Source of the DNA: Stenotrophomonas acidaminiphila | Lineage (GTDB): Bacteria; Pseudomonadota; Gammaproteobacteria; Xanthomonadales; Xanthomonadaceae | Reading direction: 5' to 3' | Assembly (NCBI RefSeq): GCF_001431595.1 | Contig: NZ_LDJO01000047.1 | Location: 1-33,112, forward strand | DNA: 33,112 nt | Position numbers and translations under genes: made by a program | The notes under the pieces: generated by a model | Told to the model about the DNA's origin: nothing | The model's database searches: none | What the model saw: only the letters and a program-made list of their open reading frames with translations | In this document: positions 28,517 through 33,112 of the stretch, piece after piece | Layout: the number at the start of each line of letters is the position of its first letter | How positions within the stretch are numbered: position 1 is the stretch's first letter

Positions 28517-29481
28517 CGCTTGCGGGCCACGCCGCTGCCCACCAGCAGCACGCCCAGCAGCACCAGCACGGTGCCCGCGCCCTGCCACGGGCCCATCGGT
28601 TCGTCCAGCAGCCATACGCTCAGCACAATGGTGGAGACCGGGCCCAGCATACTCACCTGCGCGGCCAGCGAGGAACCGATGCGCTTGACCCCGAGCATGA
28701 TCGCCAGCACCGGCAGCACCGTGCACACGGTGCCGTTGAGCAGCGACAGCCAGTACACCGGCGCCGGCTGCCTGCCGAGCGCCGCCAGCGGCTGCAGCAG
28801 CAGGTACTGGCTGATGCACAGCACGCAGGCCACGGTGCTGGCGTAGGCGGTCAGGCGCACCGCGCCGATCCGCACCACCGCCTGGCCGCTGCCGAACAGG
28901 TAGACCGCATAGCTGAGCGCGCTGGCGAACACCAGCGCCGAGCCGAGCAGCGTGCGCCGGCCATCGAGCTGGATGTCGTGGCCGAAGGCCAGCAGCACGC
29001 CCAGGTAGCTGACCAGCAACGCCAGCACCTGCAGCCGCGTCGGCCGCTGCCGCAGCACCACCAGCGCGATCAACACCACCAGGGTCGGGCTCAGGTAGAG
29101 GATCAGCCGCTCCAGCGTGGCGCTGATGTACTGCAGCCCCAGGAAATCCAGGTAGCTGGACAGGTAGTAGCCGCTGAAGCCCAGCAGCGCCACCCGCCCC
29201 AGGTCGCCGCGCGACAGCGCCGGTGCCCGGCGCGACGCCCATGCGCCCATGGCCACGAAGAACGGCAGTGCGACCAGCATACGCAGCGCCAGCAGCGTGG
29301 TCGCGTCGGCGCCATGGCGGTAGGCCAGCTTGACGATCACCGCCTTGCCGGATGCGGCGATGGCGCCCACGCCGGCCAGCAGCAGGCCGCTGGCGAGCAG
29401 GCGCCGCGACGTGGTCGGCAGCGGCGAGGCGACAGGCGCCGGCGGCGCCGCCGCAGCGGCGCCCCTGGGGGAAACATTCAC
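28513..29481 (-). CDS. EamA/DMT family transporter
   Basis: A drug/metabolite transporter superfamily permease of the inner membrane; the substrate is unknown. The 322-residue product has about ten hydrophobic helices in two EamA repeats. Typical segments are GVGAIAASGKAVIVKL in helix 1, LALRMLVALPFFVAMG, YLSSYLDFLGLQYISATLERLILY with the YISA/LE element, and LAAQVSMLGPVSTIVLSVWLLDEP in the second repeat. The start is a GTG at 29481 (MNVSPRG) with an Ala/Pro-rich cytosolic N-terminus. It follows gor after 54 bases and overlaps the ATL gene, suggesting a gor–EamA–ATL unit. Confidence 0.9.
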   Translation of the reverse strand: MNVSPRGAAAAAPPAPVASPLPTTSRRLLASGLLLAGVGAIAASGKAVIVKLAYRHGADATTLLALRMLVALPFFVAMGAWASRRAPALSRGDLGRVALLGFSGYYLSSYLDFLGLQYISATLERLILYLSPTLVVLIALVVLRQRPTRLQVLALLVSYLGVLLAFGHDIQLDGRRTLLGSALVFASALSYAVYLFGSGQAVVRIGAVRLTAYASTVACVLCISQYLLLQPLAALGRQPAPVYWLSLLNGTVCTVLPVLAIMLGVKRIGSSLAAQVSMLGPVSTIVLSVWLLDEPMGPWQGAGTVLVLLGVLLVGSGVARKR

Positions 29482-29535
29482 GGGATGACCGCATCCGGGG
29501 GAGATGAGCCCGGCATTATCCGGCCTGCGGCGTAC

Positions 29536-30888
29536 TCAGCGCATCAGCACCACTTCTTCGGCCGAGGTCGGGTGGATCGCGACCGTATCCTCCATCTGCC
29601 GGCGGGTCACCCCCGCCTTGAGCGCCACCGCGAAGCCCTGCAGGATCTCGTCGGCGCCCTCGCCTAGCAGGTGGATGCCGACGACCTTTTCGTCCGCACC
29701 GGCGCAGACCATCTTGAACAGCGAACGCATTTCGCCGTCGCCGAGCGCCTGCAGCATCGGCCGGAACCGGCTGTGGTACGTGCTCACGCTGTCGAAGCGC
29801 TCGCGTGCCTGCTCCTCGCTCAGGCCGACGCTGCCCAGCGGCGGGTGCGAGAACACCACGCTGGGGATGTTGTCGTAGTCCAGCCGCGCCTCCGGCTGGC
29901 CGCCGTACAGGCGATCCATCAGCCGGCGTGCGGCGGCGATCGCCACCGGGGTCAGCATCGCCTGCGCGGTCACGTCGCCGACCGCGCTGATGCCCTGCAC
30001 CGAGGTGTCCTGGAACGCATCGACCACGATCGCGCCCTTGTCGTCGAGCGCCACGCCTGCCGCCTCCAACCCCAGCCCATGCGTGCTTGGGGCACGGCCG
30101 GTGGCGAACAGCACGGTATCGAACACCGCATCGGCCGGGCCACCCTGCAGGTGCGGCTGGATGCCGTCCCCGCGCCGCTGCAGCGCCTGCACCTGGCAGC
30201 CGAAGCGTACGGCAACGCCCTGCGCGGCCAGATTCCGCGCCAGCTGTTCGGTCATGCCGGCATCGAATCCGGTCAACAGGCGCTGCCCGCGCACCAGCAG
30301 CGTCACGTCGCTGCCCAGCGCCTGCATCACGCCGGCCAGCTCGACCGCGATATAACCGCCACCGACGATGGCCACCCGTGCCGGCGGCGCCTGCAGGGCA
30401 AAGAAATCGTCCGAGGTCCCGCCCAGCGCAGCGCCGGGCAACTGCGGCTTTAGCGCATGCGAGCCGGTGGCGATCACGATGTGGCGTGCATGCAGCAAGG
30501 TACCGTCGCCGCACTCCACGGTGCGCGCGTCGAGCAGCCGCCCGCGCTGCGCGATATGCGCCACGCCGCTGTCCTGCAGCCGCTGGCGGTAGCTGGCATG
30601 GATGCCGTCGATGTAGCGCTGGCGGCGCTGCAGCAGCCGCGGCCACGACAGGCGAGGCGCCGCCGGCACCTCGAACCCCAGCCCGGCGGCCAGCGTGATG
30701 CGCTCGGCAAGGTCGGCCGCCAGCCACATCGCCTTCTTCGGCACGCAGCCGACGTTGACGCAGGTGCCACCCAGCAGTGCCGGTTCCAGCATCGCCACCT
30801 TAGCGCCGTGGGACGCGGCACGGAACGCAGCCGCCAGCCCGCCGGAGCCGCCGCCGAGCACGATCACGTCGAACGACGGCGGGCTCAT
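29536..30888 (-). CDS. gor: Glutathione-disulfide reductase
   Basis: Reduces GSSG to GSH with NADPH in the cytosol. The 450-residue product has the FAD fold VIVLGGGSGGLAAAFRAA (9–26), the redox disulfide Cys43/Cys48 in GGTCVNVGCVPKK, the NADPH fold AIVGGGYIAVELAGVMQALG with an Arg-containing segment after it (LLVRGQRLL), and the C-terminal dimer-contributed His439/Glu444 in HPTSAEE. The GSH-reductase-type HPTSAEE with CVNVGC fits Gor rather than lipoamide or mercuric reductase. GGGGG lies nine bases before the ATG at 30888. A 23-codon upstream ORF overlaps the ATG. The gene is probably co-transcribed with the EamA and ATL genes. Confidence 0.93.
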   Translation of the reverse strand: MSPPSFDVIVLGGGSGGLAAAFRAASHGAKVAMLEPALLGGTCVNVGCVPKKAMWLAADLAERITLAAGLGFEVPAAPRLSWPRLLQRRQRYIDGIHASYRQRLQDSGVAHIAQRGRLLDARTVECGDGTLLHARHIVIATGSHALKPQLPGAALGGTSDDFFALQAPPARVAIVGGGYIAVELAGVMQALGSDVTLLVRGQRLLTGFDAGMTEQLARNLAAQGVAVRFGCQVQALQRRGDGIQPHLQGGPADAVFDTVLFATGRAPSTHGLGLEAAGVALDDKGAIVVDAFQDTSVQGISAVGDVTAQAMLTPVAIAAARRLMDRLYGGQPEARLDYDNIPSVVFSHPPLGSVGLSEEQARERFDSVSTYHSRFRPMLQALGDGEMRSLFKMVCAGADEKVVGIHLLGEGADEILQGFAVALKAGVTRRQMEDTVAIHPTSAEEVVLMR

Positions 30889-30956
30889 CGGAGCGCCCCC
30901 GTGCAGCGGGACAAGGGATCGATCACCGGCGCATGTGTGCTGATGAAATCGGCCAT
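30885..30956 (-). CDS. Possible 23-codon upstream ORF of gor
   Basis: An ORF beginning MADFISTHAPVIDPL ends with a TGA that overlaps the gor start as ATGA. AGGAG lies ten bases before its ATG, somewhat far. The layout would couple gor translation to this leader. The codons are mostly G/C-ending, like those of genes here. It is too short to be sure of, and no family is recognised. Confidence 0.3.
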   Translation of the reverse strand: MADFISTHAPVIDPLSRCTGALR

Positions 30957-31065
30957 CGGTCGTCCACTCCTGTTGCCCATGCAGGTCCCGAGCATGCCAT
31001 GCCGTGCCGTCACCGACCTGTACACGCCCCGACCGGACCGGACCGGCGAGGCCGGCGCCAGGCGG

Positions 31066-32286
31066 CTACCGTTGCGCTGCGCCCGCTGCGTCGCGGCGCA
31101 GGGGCGGCCATCGCCAGTAGGTGATCGCCCGCCACAGCCACTCCATCGGCCCGAAGCGGAAATGGCGCAGCCAGGCCCGGCTCAGGGCCACCTGCGCGGC
31201 GAACAACGCCACCGCGAACAGCAGTTGCCACGCACGCCCCATCTGCTCGAACCACCCCAGGCCATAGCCGTAGAACAGCAGCGTGCACACCAGCGACTGT
31301 CCCAGGTAGTTGCTCAACGCCATGCGCCCGGCCGGTGCCAGCCAGCGCAGCGCGTGGCTCCAGCGCACGCCCCAGGCCAGGTAGCCCAGGCACATCAGCA
31401 GGCCGGCGAGCGCGCTACCGCCGTAGACCGCGGCCGAACGCAGGTCGAAGCGCCCCGGCGCCAGCCACGGCTGGTACCAGGTGCAGACCAGCATCAGCGC
31501 AAGCCCCAGCGGCAGCGCGCCCCGGCGCAGCCAGGTGAACAACCGCTGGTGTGCACCGGGATGGGCGATGGCGCCGCTGCGCGCGAACCAGCTGCCGATC
31601 AGGAACATGCCCAGCACCTGCGGCCCCACCACCAGCAGCGCACCCAGCGACGCGCCGAAATCACGCAGCCGCTGCAGCACCGCCTGTCCATAGGTGCCGT
31701 GTCCGTAGGCCTGCCGCTGCGCCTCGATCGCCGCCTGCGCATGGGTCGCCTGCGCGGCGGTGACCTCGTCCGGCACCAGCAGCATCAGCGCGCCCAGCAA
31801 CAGCATCAACCCGATCGCCGCCAGGTAGGCCAGCACGCCCATCACCGGCAGCCAGGCACGCGGTGCTTCGCGGAAGGCCAGCAACAGGAACGACAACAAC
31901 GCGTAGACGACCAGGATGTCGCCGGACCACAGCAGCAGCGCATGCACCAGGCCGATGCCCAGCAGGCCGAGGCTGCGACGCAGGTAGAAGCGGGTGAAAT
32001 CGCGCCCGGCAACCTCGGCGCGCTGCGCCATCACCGCGAAGCCGGCGCCGAACAGCAGCGAGAACAAGGTGAAGAACTTGCCCTGCACGAAGATGTAGAC
32101 GAAGGCATCCGCCCAGCGGTCCACGCCCTGCCAGTGCGGATCTATGCCACTGGTGGACAGGTCCAGCGGGCCGACGAAGGCCTCCATGTTCATCAGCAGG
32201 ATGCCCAGCAGCGCCAGTCCACGCAGGACATCGAGCGTGGCGATGCGCTCGTCCGGCGCGATGGGCTGGAAAGTGGCGTTGGACAC
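31066..32286 (-). CDS. DUF418 family membrane protein (YeiB-like)
   Basis: A predicted inner-membrane protein of unknown function, related to acyltransferase-3-like membrane proteins. The 406-residue product has about ten helices. The N-terminus has IATLDVLRGLALLGILLMN and the family element FVQGKFFTLFSLLFGAGFAVM, followed by FYLRRSLGLLGIGLVHALLLW. The C-terminal DUF418 region has LRWLAPAGRMALSNYLGQS and HFRFGPMEWLWRAITYWRWP. It starts with GTG at 32286; no ATG start is available nearby and the Shine-Dalgarno is weak. A 177-base gap separates it from gor and holds the small upstream ORF and a short GACCG repeat (31031–31046). Confidence 0.9.
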   Translation of the reverse strand: MSNATFQPIAPDERIATLDVLRGLALLGILLMNMEAFVGPLDLSTSGIDPHWQGVDRWADAFVYIFVQGKFFTLFSLLFGAGFAVMAQRAEVAGRDFTRFYLRRSLGLLGIGLVHALLLWSGDILVVYALLSFLLLAFREAPRAWLPVMGVLAYLAAIGLMLLLGALMLLVPDEVTAAQATHAQAAIEAQRQAYGHGTYGQAVLQRLRDFGASLGALLVVGPQVLGMFLIGSWFARSGAIAHPGAHQRLFTWLRRGALPLGLALMLVCTWYQPWLAPGRFDLRSAAVYGGSALAGLLMCLGYLAWGVRWSHALRWLAPAGRMALSNYLGQSLVCTLLFYGYGLGWFEQMGRAWQLLFAVALFAAQVALSRAWLRHFRFGPMEWLWRAITYWRWPPLRRDAAGAAQR

Positions 32287-32360
32287 GTCCGTGGTTCCCC
32301 GTGGATGGACCGGCGATTAGAGCATGCGGCCATTCCCACCGTCCGCGGCGCCGGAAACGA

Positions 32361-32385
32361 AACGGCCCGCACAGGGCGGGCCGTT
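32361..32385 (-). terminator. Rho-independent terminator after slyD
   Basis: AACGGCCCGC (32361–32370) and GCGGGCCGTT (32376–32385) form a 10-bp stem with a 5-base loop. On the minus strand a T-rich tail follows. It lies 25 bases beyond the slyD stop and before the DUF418 gene. Confidence 0.8.
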
Positions 32386-32410
32386 CGCTGCGAGATCGCC
32401 GGTCGGGCAA

Positions 32411-32893
32411 TCAGTGGTGGTGGCCACCGTCGCCGTGCACGTGGCCGTGCTGCACTTCTTCTTCGTTGGCCTCGCGGACTTCCACGATCTCCACGTCGAA
32501 GTGCAGGTCCTTGCCGGCCATCGGGTGGTTCAGATCGACGTCGACCACGGTCATGCCGACCTTTTCGACGGTGACCGCGCGCGGGCCGAAGTTGGTCTGC
32601 AGGATCACCTGCTGGCCCGGCACCAGGCGGGTGTTGCCGAAGTGCTTCTTCGGCACGCGCTGGCTCAGGCCCTCGCGGCGCTCGCCGTAGGCGTCGGCCG
32701 ACTTCACGTCAACGCCGAAGCTCTCGCCGGCTTCCTTGTCCATCATCGCCGTCTCCAGGCCCGGGATGATGTTGCCGTGGCCGATCAGGATCGCCAGCGG
32801 CTCACCACGCTCGCGGGAACTTTCGATCGGCTCCTGGCCGACTTCGGACACGGTGTAGTGGAAACGGACGACGCGGTCTTTTTCGATCTTCAT
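32411..32893 (-). CDS. FKBP-type peptidyl-prolyl isomerase, SlyD-like
   Basis: A cytosolic prolyl isomerase and chaperone. The 160-residue product opens MKIEKDRVVRFHYTVSEVGQ, with the SlyD FKBP motif FHYTV and PLAILIGHGNIIPGLE. The inserted-in-flap chaperone domain spans about 70–125 (AYGERREGLSQRVPKKHF). It returns to FKBP with VDVDLNHPMAGKDLHFDVEIV, and ends in a His-rich tail (HGHVHGDGGHHH) that probably binds nickel or another metal. The ATG at 32893 has GAAGAG eight bases upstream; a TTG two codons earlier is less likely. It is divergent from the lipoprotein gene at the window end. Confidence 0.94.
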   Translation of the reverse strand: MKIEKDRVVRFHYTVSEVGQEPIESSRERGEPLAILIGHGNIIPGLETAMMDKEAGESFGVDVKSADAYGERREGLSQRVPKKHFGNTRLVPGQQVILQTNFGPRAVTVEKVGMTVVDVDLNHPMAGKDLHFDVEIVEVREANEEEVQHGHVHGDGGHHH

Positions 32894-33003
32894 GCGCAAC
32901 TCTTCAGTGGCTGCCCGCTGGCAGACGTTGGGGCGGCCTTGCCGGCCGACGGGGAGGCGGCCATCATGGCAGCCGTCTTGAGGTGGCGCATTATCCGGGC
33001 TCC

Positions 33004-33112
33004 ATGCACATCACGCCAGCTTTCCGGTACCGCCGCTGGCGGCTGCCAGCCCTGTTCGCCGTGGCCACGGTCCTCGCCGCCTGCGGCCATGCGCCCGCCA
33101 GGCGCCCCGCCC
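33004..33112 (+). CDS. Lipoprotein N-terminus, incomplete at window edge
   Basis: The frame from the ATG at 33004 reads MHITPAFRYRRWRLPALFAV and then a lipobox ending in LAAC-G, a typical lipoprotein signal peptide. 36 residues are visible before the window ends. No stop is met. The Shine-Dalgarno is weak. The mature protein is outside the window, so no function can be given. Confidence 0.6.
   Translation, partial: MHITPAFRYRRWRLPALFAVATVLAACGHAPARRPA

Noticed and set aside
30457..32574. A 705-codon plus-strand frame across gor and the DUF418 gene
   Set aside because: Antisense shadow; Gln/Arg/His-rich, no domain.

Overview
The window is a GC-rich chromosomal segment with no plasmid, phage or IS signature. 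The order alaS–recX–recA–lexA, read leftward, the LexA operator of the TTAG-N6-TACTA type, and the family content (TonB-dependent receptor, paired M13 peptidases, DUF3025, DUF853) point to a gammaproteobacterium of the Xanthomonadaceae (Stenotrophomonas/Xanthomonas/Pseudoxanthomonas-like). The genus cannot be fixed by reading alone. No rRNA, tRNA, CRISPR array or transposase was seen.

Left part (1–10.8 kb). On the minus strand lie a truncated alaS, then recX, recA and lexA (SOS response), an ABC1/UbiB-type kinase-like gene, a CinA C-terminal (PncC) amidase and an MltD-like lytic transglycosylase. lexA carries a near-perfect operator that ends one base before its ATG and overlaps its -10 box. 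Hairpins separate lexA from recA and recA from recX. On the plus strand follow a HerA-like ATPase (DUF853) and greB.

Middle part (10.9–16.2 kb). These are housekeeping genes: a DUF3025 gene coupled to rimO, a dienelactone hydrolase coupled to a HIT protein, a 55-residue two-helix membrane protein, dcd and apbC/mrp.

Accessory islet (16.2–21.2 kb). A 934-residue TonB-dependent receptor faces a TPR-sulfotransferase in convergent orientation. The sulfotransferase gene and the intergenic stretches are visibly less GC-rich than their neighbours. This is the most accessory-looking part of the window and the best candidate for an uncharacterised functional module: an outer-membrane receptor paired with a cytosolic PAPS-dependent, possibly protein-modifying, enzyme.

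Right part (21.2–33.1 kb). This holds an FAD amine-oxidase/phytoene-desaturase-like oxidoreductase and two tandem M13 metallopeptidase paralogues. The first is a lipoprotein with an intact HExxH site. The second has HEISR in place of HExxH and looks like a pseudopeptidase. Then come a rhomboid protease, an alkyltransferase-like (ATL) protein with Trp in place of the catalytic Cys, an EamA transporter, glutathione reductase preceded by a possible 23-codon upstream ORF, a DUF418 membrane protein, an SlyD-like FKBP isomerase with a His-rich tail, and the start of a lipoprotein gene cut by the window edge.
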